A stretch of DNA of 37,130 nucleotides from CAYNRA01 sp964399465 (GCA_964399465.1 CAYNRA010000021.1:1-37130), one strand, 5' to 3'. Positions 7,243-16,303 are shown, counted from the stretch's first letter. Notes: generated from the sequence alone by a model not told the origin. Made by a program: numbers and translations.

Positions 7243-8580
7243 TTATTTTTGTTCAAAAGTAAAAAGTCCCTCGTTTAGGGCTTCAAGAGCTGTATTTTTA
7301 TCTTTTGTATCAACCAAGATAGAAATATTATGCTCTGATGCACCATAGGAAATCATGCGAATCGGAATTTCTTTCAATGCCTCCAAAACTTTGATAGCAA
7401 TACCCGCTTTGTCTGCCATAAAATTACCGACAATGCAAATGATGGATTGATTTTTATCGTTTTCCTCCAAATCTGCAATTTGGCTCAACGCCTCCATGAT
7501 TTGCTCTAGGTTGTCGGAGTTATCAATCGTAACGGCAACAGAGACCTCAGAGGTCGTAATCATATCTACCGGCGTTTTGAATTTTTCGAAGATTTCAAAT
7601 ACTTTCCGGAGGAACCCAAAGGCATTCAGCATACGAGTCGAATGAATGTAAATGGCTGTGATACCATCTTTGGCGGCAATCGCCTTGATTTCTGCGGACG
7701 TTGTTTGGTTGGCGGTAATCAATGTCCCTGGCGCTGACGGATCCATCGTATTTTTTAATCGAACAGGTACGCCTGCCATTTTCGCGGGTGTAATGGTACT
7801 TGGATGTAAAATTTTTGCACCAAAATATGCGAGTTCTGCTGCTTCCTCAAACGTCAGTTCACGTACTGGAAAAGTTCTTTTAACAATGCGTGGGTCGTTG
7901 TTGTGCATCCCGTCAATATCTGTCCAAATCTGAATTTCTTCGGCTTCTACTGCTCCGCCAATAAGCGACGCCGTGTAATCTGAACCTCCTCGTTTTAGGT
8001 TATCTATTTCATTGCGAGGATTTCTACAAATGAATCCTTGTGTAACAATGATTTGTTTGTCTTGTTGAGGAGCTAAAAGAGAGGCAATGTTTGTTTTAAT
8101 TGCCTGGAAATCAGGTTCATTATCTGCGTCAATGCGCATAAAGTCGAGGGCAGGAAGTAGAACCGCTGCATCTCCTTTTTCTTGTAAATAGGCAGCAAAA
8201 AGTTGGGTAGAAAGTAATTCTCCCTCCGCCACAAGTTCTTTGTCTTGTTTGAGTGTGAAGGGTTTTATCGTCCCTAAAGAGCGAATAAATTGAAATTCAT
8301 TTTCAATGATTTCTTGTCCTTTTTTGAGTCCTTCTGTAGTCTCGAAAAGTTCACGGATAAATGCATCGTAATGGTTTTGCAATGCATCTATTTTCTCATT
8401 GGCGTTCGCATCTTCATTGGCAGTGAAAAATGCACCGATTTCTAATAAACTATTGGTTGTACCAGATAAAGCAGAGAGTACCACGATTTTTTTCTCTGTG
8501 TCAGCCAAGACAAGAGAGCGAATAGACTTCATTCTTTCTGGTTTTCCGACAGAGGTACCTCCAAACTTCCAAACTTGCAT
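7243..8580 (-). CDS. lysC: Aspartate kinase (monofunctional)
   Basis: Phosphorylates aspartate at the head of the lysine, threonine, methionine and diaminopimelate pathways. The protein has 445 residues: an amino-acid-kinase domain (about 1-290) starting with the signature VWKFGGTSVGKPERM and containing KRGGSDYTASLIGG and WTDIDGM, then two ACT domains (about 300-440) that bind the feedback effector. There is no homoserine-dehydrogenase extension, so this is a monofunctional kinase rather than a ThrA/MetL fusion. Which amino acid inhibits it cannot be told. It lies 39 bases after ribH and 2 bases before serS on the same strand. The grouping of these three unrelated pathways looks like simple housekeeping cotranscription. 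Confidence 0.95.
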   Translation of the reverse strand: MQVWKFGGTSVGKPERMKSIRSLVLADTEKKIVVLSALSGTTNSLLEIGAFFTANEDANANEKIDALQNHYDAFIRELFETTEGLKKGQEIIENEFQFIRSLGTIKPFTLKQDKELVAEGELLSTQLFAAYLQEKGDAAVLLPALDFMRIDADNEPDFQAIKTNIASLLAPQQDKQIIVTQGFICRNPRNEIDNLKRGGSDYTASLIGGAVEAEEIQIWTDIDGMHNNDPRIVKRTFPVRELTFEEAAELAYFGAKILHPSTITPAKMAGVPVRLKNTMDPSAPGTLITANQTTSAEIKAIAAKDGITAIYIHSTRMLNAFGFLRKVFEIFEKFKTPVDMITTSEVSVAVTIDNSDNLEQIMEALSQIADLEENDKNQSIICIVGNFMADKAGIAIKVLEALKEIPIRMISYGASEHNISILVDTKDKNTALEALNEGLFTFEQK

Positions 8581-8619
8581 GTCGTATGAGTTGATTAATG
8601 GATTAAATGAAAAATTAGG

Positions 8620-9096
8620 TTAAAATCCGAGCATTTTGATGGCTGTAATGGCAGCTTCATCGCCTTTATTTCCGTGAATACCACCCGCGCGGTCAAGTGC
8701 TTGTTGTTGTGTATTTGGTGTTAATACACCAAAAATAACGGGTTTATTGTATTTTAAGCTGACGTTCGTCAATCCTTGTGCAACGGCATGATTGATGTAA
8801 TCATTGTGTTTTGTTTCGCCTTGGATAACGCAACCAATGGCAATAACGGCGTCAATATCAGGTCTTTGTGCAGCTAATTGCGCACCAAAACTTAACTCAA
8901 AGCTACCTGGAACGTTGAGGCGAAGAATATTTTCTGGTGCAACTCCGTAGGTAAGTAACGTTTGATAAGCTCCTTCATAAAGGGCTTCGGTTACTTCTTC
9001 GTTCCATTCTGCGACGATGAGCGCAAATTTCTTCTGAGATACATTGGGGAGATTTTGTGTGCCAAAGACACTTAAATTTTTATCTGCTGAACTCAT
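8620..9096 (-). CDS. ribH: 6,7-dimethyl-8-ribityllumazine synthase
   Basis: Joins 5-amino-6-ribitylaminouracil with the 3,4-dihydroxybutanone phosphate to make the lumazine precursor of riboflavin. The 158-residue protein (MSSADKNLSVFG start) has the family marks FALIVAEWNEEVT, NVPGSFELSF, and IGCVIQGETKHNDYI, with the catalytic His in TKH. A longer frame opens at 9165, but its first 23 codons run through the terminator at 9130-9161 and add sequence foreign to the family, so the ATG at 9094-9096 is chosen. No clear promoter is visible between the upstream terminator and this start. ribH may rely on read-through or on an atypical promoter. It heads the ribH-lysC-serS unit. Confidence 0.95.
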   Translation of the reverse strand: MSSADKNLSVFGTQNLPNVSQKKFALIVAEWNEEVTEALYEGAYQTLLTYGVAPENILRLNVPGSFELSFGAQLAAQRPDIDAVIAIGCVIQGETKHNDYINHAVAQGLTNVSLKYNKPVIFGVLTPNTQQQALDRAGGIHGNKGDEAAITAIKMLGF

Positions 9097-9129
9097 GTGA
9101 ATATGAATTTGATAGAAAGATGAATCAAT

Positions 9130-9161
9130 AAAAAAGGGACAAACCGGTTCGGCTTGTCCCT
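9130..9161 (-). terminator. Rho-independent terminator between TPR gene and ribH
   Basis: Stem AGGGACAA (9135-9142) with TTGTCCCT (9154-9161), extended by an inner CC/GG after a mismatch, with a T-run on the minus strand. It falls 23 bases after the TPR gene stop and 33 bases before the ribH start. Confidence 0.85.
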
Positions 9162-9184
9162 CCAAATATGTCGAATAAGGTGGG

Positions 9185-9880
9185 TTACTCGCCGATTGTT
9201 GCTTCGAGTCTCGCCTTATATTTTTTCGCGTTTACTGCTTCTGTAGAAGTAGCATACTCTTCGATAATCGTTTTGTATGTATCGATTGCTTCGTTGATTT
9301 TCTTTGACTCTGTATAAACAGCCGCTAATTTGGATAAATAAACGGGTGTAAAGAATTTATTTGGCTTGTGCGAAGCTGCTTTTTGATAAAAAGTGATGGC
9401 TTGTTCCAAGTTTTTCTTTTCAACGTTTGCGTCGCCAATCAAAGCGTACGCCTTGGATTGAAGAATTGCATCATCGGAAGAGAATTTCTCGAAAGCAACA
9501 ATTGCTTCGTCGTATTTTGCTTGTTTCATGTAGATAAGACCTACATAGAAATTAGCTAATTTACCTGCTTTTGTACCAGCATAATTCTCTGCAATAGACA
9601 AAAGACCCTCGTTTCCTCCTGTTCCGTTGAGTGCTTGGTTCAAAGAGTCGGCTTCAAATGCATAGACAGCGTCGTACATAGCAACTTGCGCTGCCTCGTT
9701 TTGGCTGTCATTGTAGTAATTGTAGCCAAAAAAACCTGCTACAGCTGCAATGATAGCTACTCCAGCAATGAGGAGGACTTTTTGATTATTTTTTAAGAAA
9801 CCTTCTGCTTTATTGAACTCTTTTTGGAGAGCTTCTGCGCTTTCAATGATTTCTACGCCTGACTTTTCTTTTTCTGCCAT
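9185..9880 (-). CDS. TPR protein with single membrane anchor (YfgM-like)
   Basis: Protein of 231 residues from the ATG at 9878-9880 (MAEKEKSGVEI). A charged N-terminal segment of about 32 residues is followed by one hydrophobic helix (VLLIAGVAIIAAVAGFFGYN) and then by tetratricopeptide-like repeats (ANFYVGLIYMKQAKYDEAIVAF, AYALIGDANVEKKNLEQAITFY, PVYLSKLAAVYTESKKINEAID). The layout matches YfgM/anchored TPR proteins, which in other bacteria associate with secretion and envelope folding machinery; function here is not proven. A frame extending to an ATG at 9940 exists, but the promoter at 9907-9940 lies inside it, so the shorter start is preferred. The gene is a single-gene unit with its own promoter and terminator. 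Confidence 0.8.
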   Translation of the reverse strand: MAEKEKSGVEIIESAEALQKEFNKAEGFLKNNQKVLLIAGVAIIAAVAGFFGYNYYNDSQNEAAQVAMYDAVYAFEADSLNQALNGTGGNEGLLSIAENYAGTKAGKLANFYVGLIYMKQAKYDEAIVAFEKFSSDDAILQSKAYALIGDANVEKKNLEQAITFYQKAASHKPNKFFTPVYLSKLAAVYTESKKINEAIDTYKTIIEEYATSTEAVNAKKYKARLEATIGE

Positions 9881-9906
9881 GTTTTTTACAAAAATTTTTC
9901 GGAGTG

Positions 9907-9940
9907 CAAAGTTATGAAATTGATTCATAAGTTTTTGCAA
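9907..9940 (-). promoter_or_regulatory. Promoter of the TPR gene
   Basis: On the minus strand TAACTTTG (9907-9914) followed by CA fits the Bacteroidota -7 element exactly. A TTG (9938-9940) lies 23 bases upstream, a somewhat long spacer. Initiation near 9900 would give a 20-base leader and supports the 9880 start. Confidence 0.5.
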
Positions 9941-9990
9941 GTTGCTTTAAAATTTGTCTAATATATCTGTAATTCAGTCAAATAGATAGT

Positions 9991-10019
9991 AAAAAAAGCC
10001 TGATTTCTCAGGCTTTTTT
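9991..10019. terminator. Terminator after pdhA, usable on both strands
   Basis: AAAAGCCTGA pairs with TCAGGCTTTT around a four-base loop, with A-runs and T-runs on the two sides. It abuts the pdhA stop codon (10020-10022, minus strand) and ends the pdhA transcript. Confidence 0.9.
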
Positions 10020-11036
10020 CTATTCTCTTAAGAAAGGATAGTCTGTTTGCACATAGATGTCCTCAAATGCTTCCTCTGGTTTTGGCCATGGGGATTCTTC
10101 GGCAAATTTAACAGCATCAGCCACTTGTGCTTTGATTCGCTCATCGATAGCGGCAAGTTCTTCTTCTGTAGCAATTCCGTTTTCTAAAATTCTATATTTG
10201 ATAAGTTCGATAGGATCTCTGTCTTTCCACTCAGCTACCTCTTCTTTTGTACGGTACTTTTGTGGGTCAGACATAGAGTGTCCTCTGTATCTGTAAGTCT
10301 TAAACTCCAAGAAAGTAGGGCCTTCGCCAGCTCTTGCGCGTTCAGCAGCTCTTTCAACAGCTTCATGAACCATCTCGACATCCATCGCATCTACTGGTTC
10401 AGAGGGCATATCGTATGCTTCAGCAAGGGTGTAAAGTTCGCGTACATTGGATGTACGGCTTACCGATGTTCCCATGGCATATCCGTTATTTTCTACCACA
10501 AAAATGACAGGAATTTTCCAAGTCATTGCCATGTTAAATGCTTCGTGAAGTGCACCTTGGCGCACAGCTCCATCACCCATATAACAGATACAAAGATTCT
10601 TCGTCCCTTTGTATTTTTCAGCAAAACCAATACCTGCACCCATTGGGATTTGCGCACCTACAATACCATGTCCACCGATAAAGTTGACGTCTTTGTCAAA
10701 AATGTGCATGGAACCACCTTTTCCTTTCGTTGTTCCGGTCACTTTACCGTATAGCTCCGCCATGATGCGGCCTGGGTCTGTACCCAACGCCAACGGATGG
10801 CCGTGGTCACGATACGCCGTGATGTATTTGTCATCTTTTTGCAAAGCGGATACAGCACCTGACGAACAAGCTTCCTGCCCGATATACAAGTGGCAAAAAC
10901 CACGAATTTTCTGCTGTCCATACAATTGACCAGCTTTTTCTTCAAACTTACGCTGCAACTGCATCGAGTCATACCAATACAAGTACTGCTCTTTCGAGTA
11001 CCGCGTTTTGAGTGCTTCTTTCTTTTTTGTTGCCAT
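10020..11036 (-). CDS. pdhA: Pyruvate dehydrogenase E1 component, alpha subunit
   Basis: Thiamine-diphosphate-dependent decarboxylating subunit of the pyruvate dehydrogenase complex, 338 residues. Marks are YITAYRDHGHPLALG (about 71-85), the TPP-binding motif starting GDGAVRQGA (154-162) and ending ENNGYAMGTS (182-191), and the loop YRYRGHSMSDP (about 252-262) that corresponds to the regulated serine loop of E1-alpha. Length and motifs fit the alpha subunit of the two-chain E1; the beta subunit and E2 are not in this window. A branched-chain 2-oxoacid E1-alpha is the nearest alternative, but the short N-terminus and the RGHSMSDP loop favour pyruvate. The gene stands alone between a promoter-like element at 11089-11096 and a strong terminator at 9991-10019, divergent from recF. 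Confidence 0.93.
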   Translation of the reverse strand: MATKKKEALKTRYSKEQYLYWYDSMQLQRKFEEKAGQLYGQQKIRGFCHLYIGQEACSSGAVSALQKDDKYITAYRDHGHPLALGTDPGRIMAELYGKVTGTTKGKGGSMHIFDKDVNFIGGHGIVGAQIPMGAGIGFAEKYKGTKNLCICYMGDGAVRQGALHEAFNMAMTWKIPVIFVVENNGYAMGTSVSRTSNVRELYTLAEAYDMPSEPVDAMDVEMVHEAVERAAERARAGEGPTFLEFKTYRYRGHSMSDPQKYRTKEEVAEWKDRDPIELIKYRILENGIATEEELAAIDERIKAQVADAVKFAEESPWPKPEEAFEDIYVQTDYPFLRE

Positions 11037-11088
11037 AATTTTAGGCTATTTAAGGCTTAGTTAACGGAATCATTTCTAAATTTGGTCA

Positions 11089-11096
11089 CAAAAATA
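11089..11096 (-). promoter_or_regulatory. Possible -7 element for pdhA
   Basis: TATTTTTG on the minus strand matches TAnnTTTG and would give a leader of about 45 bases. No convincing TTTG/TTG is seen at the expected upstream distance, so support is partial. Confidence 0.35.
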
Positions 11097-11246
11097 CGCT
11101 TTTCGTAGGACTTTTACCTAAAAAATACCTTGAAAAACGTGTTCCGCGACAGACTCTTTCCTGTGTACTTCGGCAACTAAGGGTTTTATTTATCTGTTGG
11201 GTTAATGTGGGTCGTACACAAGAATAAGACCATTAAGGCAAGACAA

Positions 11247-12326
11247 ATGTATTTAGAAAAACTATATCTTTCAAATTTTAGAAACTACGCGGAAGCAAAC
11301 TTTGCGTTTTCACCCCATGTCAACTGTATTTTAGGGGCAAATGGTAGTGGTAAAACCAATCTATTGGAAGCCATCTATTTATTGGCTCTGACTAAAACAG
11401 TGAGTTCCTCTCCGGATATGCTCAATATCTGCCACGGTCAAAATGGCTTTTTTTTGGAAGGTATTTTCTCTAATGAATCTTCCTCAGAACAAATTACTTG
11501 CTCGGTTTTTCATGGGCAAAAAAAAGTTTTTACCCACGACAAAGTGCCGTACGAACGACTCATAGAACATATTGGAAAATATCCTTTGGTTCTTATCTCA
11601 CCCGATGACACGGATATTATTCGCGAAGCAAGTGATATCCGACGAAAATTTTTTGACGGGATTCTCTCACAAGCATCGCATGCTTTTTTATTGATTTACC
11701 AACAATATAATCGGGTTTTAGATCAACGAAATAAATTATTGAAACAATTTGCAGAGCGTAAATACCTCGATAAAGATCTATTAATGGCGTATAATGAACC
11801 TCTTTTGGCATTAGGAAAGCAAATTTTTGACGCACGTACGTCTTTTCTAGCGGAGTTTCTCCCACGCTTTTTAGGGCATTATCAGTCGCTGAGCGAAGGG
11901 AAAGAAATAGCGGGGATTTCGTATGTTTCTTCCTGGCAATCACAGGATTTTATGGATGAATTTCTGGCAAATCAGTCCGCCGATTTACACGCCCAGCGTA
12001 CATTACTTGGTTGTCATAAAGATGATTTTTTGTTTACTTTGGATGGACATCCTACCAAAAAATTTGGTTCGCAAGGACAAAAAAAATCGTTTGTCATGGC
12101 CTTACGATTGGCTCAATATGAACTTCTCGAGTCGCATACAGGCCGAAAACCGCTTCTACTTTTGGACGATATTTTTGATAAACTAGATGACCATCGCATC
12201 GCACGTTTGTTGGAACATATCAATCATCCACATTTTGGCCAAGTGTTCATTACAGATGCGCGGCCCGAGCGAACGCTGAATCTTGCAAAACAGCTCACGA
12301 GGGAGGTCGCGTACTTGTACAGATGA
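11247..12326 (+). CDS. recF: DNA replication and repair protein RecF
   Basis: SMC-like ATPase that helps load RecA at single-strand gaps together with RecO and RecR. From the ATG at 11247 (MYLEKLYLSNFRNY) it has 359 residues, the standard size. Visible motifs are Walker A GANGSGKT (30-37), the ABC-type signature region FGSQGQKKSFVMALRLAQ, and Walker B LLLLDDIFDKLDDHR, followed by the D-loop and the VFITDA switch region. A frame reaching up to 11205 would add 14 residues with no family match and was rejected. It is divergent from pdhA with 210 bases between the starts. mutS follows 63 bases after its stop, but with its own promoter overlapping the recF end. Confidence 0.96.
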   Translation: MYLEKLYLSNFRNYAEANFAFSPHVNCILGANGSGKTNLLEAIYLLALTKTVSSSPDMLNICHGQNGFFLEGIFSNESSSEQITCSVFHGQKKVFTHDKVPYERLIEHIGKYPLVLISPDDTDIIREASDIRRKFFDGILSQASHAFLLIYQQYNRVLDQRNKLLKQFAERKYLDKDLLMAYNEPLLALGKQIFDARTSFLAEFLPRFLGHYQSLSEGKEIAGISYVSSWQSQDFMDEFLANQSADLHAQRTLLGCHKDDFLFTLDGHPTKKFGSQGQKKSFVMALRLAQYELLESHTGRKPLLLLDDIFDKLDDHRIARLLEHINHPHFGQVFITDARPERTLNLAKQLTREVAYLYR

Positions 12327-12327
12327 G

Positions 12328-12358
12328 TTGGGATTGCAGGAGATGTTCGTTACTTTTG
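12328..12358 (+). promoter_or_regulatory. Promoter of mutS
   Basis: TTG (12328-12330) is followed after 20 bases by TACTTTTG (12351-12358), a good fit to the Bacteroidota pattern. The start of transcription would be near 12365, about 25 bases before the GTG start. The upstream element lies just behind the recF stop codon. Confidence 0.6.
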
Positions 12359-12389
12359 ATATTCTGTTTCATTCAAAAAGATATAATTT

Positions 12390-14993
12390 GTGGCAAAACA
12401 AGTCGTCAAGGAAACTCCATTAACCAAACAATATAACCAAATTAAAGCCAAATATCCGGGTGCACTTTTGCTTTTTCGGGTTGGTGATTTTTACGAAACC
12501 TTTGGGGAAGACGCCATTCGGGCTTCGCGTATTTTAGGTATTGTTTTAACGAAACGAAACAACGGGGGCGCTAATGAAGAACTCGCTGGTTTTCCGCATC
12601 ACTCCCTAGATACCTACTTGCCCAAGCTCGTCCGTGCTGGCGAACGCGTCGCGATTTGTGACCAATTGGAAGACCCGTCGCAGGCCAAAGGAATTGTTCG
12701 ACGTGGTGTAACGGAATTAGTGACTCCAGGTGTTTCTTTCAATGACCACGTACTGGAAACTAAGCAAAATAATTACCTTGCTTCCATCCATTTTGCTGAT
12801 GCACACACATTAGGCGTCTCTTTTTTGGATATTTCTACGGGCGAATTTCTCGTCGCACAGGGTTCTTATGCGTACGTGGATAAATTAATTCAAGGGTTTG
12901 CGCCCTCCGAAATTCTCTACTGTAAAAAATACAGAACTACTTTTTTACAGCTCTTTGGTGATAAATTCAATACCTATACTTTTGAAGATTGGGCATATAC
13001 TTTTGATTTTACATATCCTCTTCTCACAAGCCACTTCAAAACCAACTCACTGAAAGGATTCGGTATCGAAGATCTGCCAGCGGGCATCGTTGCGGCCGGA
13101 GTTATTCTTCAATATTTGTCGGATACAGAACACAAACACGTCCGTCACATTGCTTCTATCACACGGATGGACGAAGAAAAGTACGTTTGGTTGGATCGAT
13201 TTACCATTCGTAATTTGGAATTGGTTTCGAGTCAACAAGACGGTGGCGTTCCTTTGATTGATATTTTAGATCAAACGGTTACACCGATGGGCGCGCGTTT
13301 GTTGAGAAAATGGGTAGTTTTACCTTTGAAAGAGCTTGTTCCGATTCAAGAACGGTTGTCTTTTGTGGAGTTATTAACCAATGAGCACGATTTATTGGAA
13401 GGGTTGGTTCAACAATTAAAGCCCATTGGTGATCTTGAACGATTGATTTCTAAGTTGGCTGTAGGTCGGATTACTCCCAGAGAATTGGTTCAATTGAAGA
13501 AAGCATTGGTTCAAATTCCTGCGTTGCAGTCGCTTTTAGTGGGTTTTCCGGGTGCGTCTGTTCAGAAATATTTGAATGGTTTGGTTTCTTGCCAGTTTTT
13601 GGTTGATAAGATAGAAAAAGAAATACGAGAAGATGCCCCGATGTTGAGTAATCAGGGGCAAATGATAAAATCAGGTGTGGACGAACAGCTTGATGAGCTG
13701 CATAAAATTGCTTTTTCTGGAAAAGATTATTTATTGGAACTTCAACAACGAGAGGCCGCAAGAACGCAAATCCCGTCATTAAAAATAGCTTATAATAAAG
13801 TATTTGGTTATTACTTGGAGGTGTCGAATGCGCACAAAGACAAAGTGCCTGCGGAGTGGATTCGGAAGCAAACTTTGGTGAACGCAGAAAGGTATATTAC
13901 AGAGGAATTGAAAATTTACGAGGAGAAAATCCTTACAGCAGAGTCTAAGATTGCCGAAATTGAGTTCCGGATTTTCAGTGCGTTGGTTTTATTTGCCCAA
14001 GATTTTGTCAGTCAGATTCAACAGAATGCACAAATTATTGCTGTTTTGGACGCGCTTACTTCCTTTGCGCGTGTCTCTATTAAGTATAAATACCGTAAAC
14101 CTTTAGTTACTGAAGGGCGTATTTTAAAAATCGAAAAAGGGCGTCATCCTGTGATTGAGCAGCAATTGCCTTTAGGGGAAGAGTATATCCCAAATGATTT
14201 ATTTTTGGACGACGAAACCCAACAAATTATCATCATCACAGGGCCGAATATGGCAGGAAAATCTGCTTTACTACGGCAAACTGCGCTACTTGTTTTGATG
14301 GCTCAAATTGGTTGTTTCGTTCCAGCTGATTGTGCTGAAATTGGACTTGTAGATAAAATCTTTACGCGTGTTGGGGCGAGTGATAATCTATCACGCGGAG
14401 AAAGCACATTCATGGTTGAAATGACGGAAACTGCTTCTATCTTGAATAATTTGAGTGACCGTAGCTTAGTTATTATGGATGAAATCGGTCGAGGAACAAG
14501 TACGTATGACGGTGTAAGTATTGCTTGGAGTATCGCTGAGTTTTTGCATAATCACCCTAAATTTAGACCTTGGACATTGTTTGCAACGCATTACCACGAA
14601 TTAAATCAGTTGGCTGATGATTTCAGTCGAATCAAAAATTACAATGTTTCTGTAAAAGAATTACAGGGGAAAATTGTCTTTTTACGGAAATTGGTAGCTG
14701 GGGGGAGCGAGCATAGTTTTGGTATTCATGTGGCTCAATTGGCAGGTATGCCGCATTTGGTCGTGCAAAGAGCTGGGGCTATTTTACAACATTTGGAAGA
14801 TGACCCTCGCCGGGATATGCACAAAGAACGTTTGCGTGATGCGCCCAAAAATAATTTCCAACTCAATATTTTTGATGCCGCTGACCCCCAAGCAGAAGTG
14901 TTAAAAAAGGCAGTGAAAGACGTAGATATCAATACATTATCACCTATTGAAGCGTTGTTGAAAATCAATGAATGGAAGAATTTAGTGAAATAA
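12390..14993 (+). CDS. mutS: DNA mismatch repair protein MutS
   Basis: Mismatch-recognition ATPase of 867 residues, the usual size for Bacteroidota MutS. The mismatch-reading Phe-X-Glu lies at Phe34-Tyr35-Glu36 in FRVGDFYETFGEDA. The connector, lever and clamp domains follow, and the ATPase domain has Walker A GPNMAGKS (618-625), the segment GESTFMVEM, Walker B with DEIGRGTS (about 697-704) and FATHYHEL. It starts with GTG (12390-12392); no in-frame ATG nearby would keep the conserved N-terminus, and the promoter at 12328-12358 fits this start. The stop at 14991-14993 is 2 bases from the end of the converging gene, with no visible terminator, so the two transcripts probably overlap at their 3' ends. 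Confidence 0.97.
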   Translation: MAKQVVKETPLTKQYNQIKAKYPGALLLFRVGDFYETFGEDAIRASRILGIVLTKRNNGGANEELAGFPHHSLDTYLPKLVRAGERVAICDQLEDPSQAKGIVRRGVTELVTPGVSFNDHVLETKQNNYLASIHFADAHTLGVSFLDISTGEFLVAQGSYAYVDKLIQGFAPSEILYCKKYRTTFLQLFGDKFNTYTFEDWAYTFDFTYPLLTSHFKTNSLKGFGIEDLPAGIVAAGVILQYLSDTEHKHVRHIASITRMDEEKYVWLDRFTIRNLELVSSQQDGGVPLIDILDQTVTPMGARLLRKWVVLPLKELVPIQERLSFVELLTNEHDLLEGLVQQLKPIGDLERLISKLAVGRITPRELVQLKKALVQIPALQSLLVGFPGASVQKYLNGLVSCQFLVDKIEKEIREDAPMLSNQGQMIKSGVDEQLDELHKIAFSGKDYLLELQQREAARTQIPSLKIAYNKVFGYYLEVSNAHKDKVPAEWIRKQTLVNAERYITEELKIYEEKILTAESKIAEIEFRIFSALVLFAQDFVSQIQQNAQIIAVLDALTSFARVSIKYKYRKPLVTEGRILKIEKGRHPVIEQQLPLGEEYIPNDLFLDDETQQIIIITGPNMAGKSALLRQTALLVLMAQIGCFVPADCAEIGLVDKIFTRVGASDNLSRGESTFMVEMTETASILNNLSDRSLVIMDEIGRGTSTYDGVSIAWSIAEFLHNHPKFRPWTLFATHYHELNQLADDFSRIKNYNVSVKELQGKIVFLRKLVAGGSEHSFGIHVAQLAGMPHLVVQRAGAILQHLEDDPRRDMHKERLRDAPKNNFQLNIFDAADPQAEVLKKAVKDVDINTLSPIEALLKINEWKNLVK

Positions 14994-14995
14994 TG

Positions 14996-16303
14996 TTATC
15001 TATTTCGTGAGGAGACAAGCGCATAACCGATGAGCCTTTCGCTACGTGCATTGGGTGGTTTGTGATAGATGAAAAATTCGTATTTGTTTTCCGTTTCCGT
15101 AAAATTTCCCTCGAGTAGGTAGTCGTCTGGAGGTGTTGTTTTCGTATCGTCAATGACAGACAAGACGTAATCATACAAGCCTTGTTTAAGCAAAATAGTC
15201 GCTTCGTATTGTTCTTTTTGCGGATTGTATGTCATCTCATTATCCAATGCCCATTCGTTGAAAGCCCCTCGAATTGCAATACGTTGTGTGGGTGCAAGAG
15301 ATGGTTCTTGGAGTGTAAAATGAACTTTTAGATAGTCTGAGGCAATAGATGGATTGAGATTTTCCCGATTTTCGATAGAATAAAATCCATTTAAGTCAAA
15401 CTGGTCACTGTATCTACCCATGTTGCGTGTCCGCATGGGCGTTACTTCAATTTGGTCAATGACTCCTTGTTGAATAAAATCCACTCCTTGTCCACGTGTA
15501 TAAGTACTTCGAATATCTAGAAATCGGTATTCATTTCCGCCTGGAAAAATATGTTCATTTCGAAAATATTGGTAACGAAGGGTTTGTTTTGCCATGTCAT
15601 TTCCACTGGGTTGATACGGGCCTTTTCGTTTTTCATCTTGGTAATTTTGGCGAATATAGACTTTTAAGTCTTCTTTGGGCGAATACATTTGGTTGTATCC
15701 TGCATACGAAACATCGAAATTTATTTGTTGGTGAGAGCGCCAAAACTGTCCATCTTGAGGTGTTTTTACAGTGGCATTGACTTGAACGATTGGCTCAAAT
15801 ACGTAGAATTTTTTACTGAGAACACGCTTAAGAAGTCGATAATCTTCGTAAACGACGAGCAGATAATTTCCGGAAATGAGTGGAGTAGGTACGACAAATT
15901 CATGATGTGAATAGGCGTATTTTGTATTTTGAGACGTTTCGTATGTTTGAATTGGGAACTCGTTGTATTCTTGAAGAAACTCCATTTCACGGAGCGTGCT
16001 CTGTGTCCAGTCGGCATTAAAATGATATATTTTTGCTACATAAGACGGGCTATTATTTTCGAGATGATCAAATTCAAGAATCAGTTGTTCTGCCGCTCCT
16101 AATCGAATAATCGCTGGTTTTTGTGTTCGTGTTGGGTCGTCTGCTGCATGTTGGTTTGGGTAAAGAAAAACCGTTTTAACGGCTGGGTCAAAAATTTGGT
16201 TTTGTGGGGGATACGCATATTTACTTTGTCCAATAAGTTTAGACGCATAAAAAAAGCTACCCAATAACAGGAGAAAGGTGATGAGTTTGTTTGATTTATT
16301 CAT
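14996..16303 (-). CDS. Type IX secretion system plug-domain protein (DUF5103)
   Basis: Protein of 435 residues with an N-terminal signal (LITFLLLLGSFFYASKLIGQ) suggesting export. The body has the features of the DUF5103 family, which includes the plug protein described for the type IX secretion translocon: FLYPNQHAADDPTRTQKPAI, IYHFNADWTQS, PLISGNYLLVVYED, EHIFPGGNEYRFLDIRS and a C-terminal RLIGYALVSSRNR. Proteins of this family occur throughout Bacteroidota; the plug role is known from Flavobacterium structures and is inferred here. The ATG at 16301-16303 overlaps the last 8 bases of the ABC-F gene, pointing to translational coupling. The 3' end converges on mutS with a 2-base gap. No other secretion component is in the window. 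Confidence 0.82.
   Translation of the reverse strand: MNKSNKLITFLLLLGSFFYASKLIGQSKYAYPPQNQIFDPAVKTVFLYPNQHAADDPTRTQKPAIIRLGAAEQLILEFDHLENNSPSYVAKIYHFNADWTQSTLREMEFLQEYNEFPIQTYETSQNTKYAYSHHEFVVPTPLISGNYLLVVYEDYRLLKRVLSKKFYVFEPIVQVNATVKTPQDGQFWRSHQQINFDVSYAGYNQMYSPKEDLKVYIRQNYQDEKRKGPYQPSGNDMAKQTLRYQYFRNEHIFPGGNEYRFLDIRSTYTRGQGVDFIQQGVIDQIEVTPMRTRNMGRYSDQFDLNGFYSIENRENLNPSIASDYLKVHFTLQEPSLAPTQRIAIRGAFNEWALDNEMTYNPQKEQYEATILLKQGLYDYVLSVIDDTKTTPPDDYLLEGNFTETENKYEFFIYHKPPNARSERLIGYALVSSRNR

Noticed and set aside
9097..9165. N-terminal extension of ribH by 23 codons
   Set aside because: These codons run through a rho-independent terminator and do not resemble the lumazine synthase N-terminus.
9881..9940. 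N-terminal extension of the TPR gene to the ATG at 9940
   Set aside because: The exact TAACTTTG -7 element lies inside this stretch, so the mRNA would start after the longer start codon.
10260..10754. 164-codon open frame on the strand opposite pdhA
   Set aside because: It lies wholly inside pdhA, which has full family motifs; the opposing frame has no recognisable pattern and is a codon-bias shadow.
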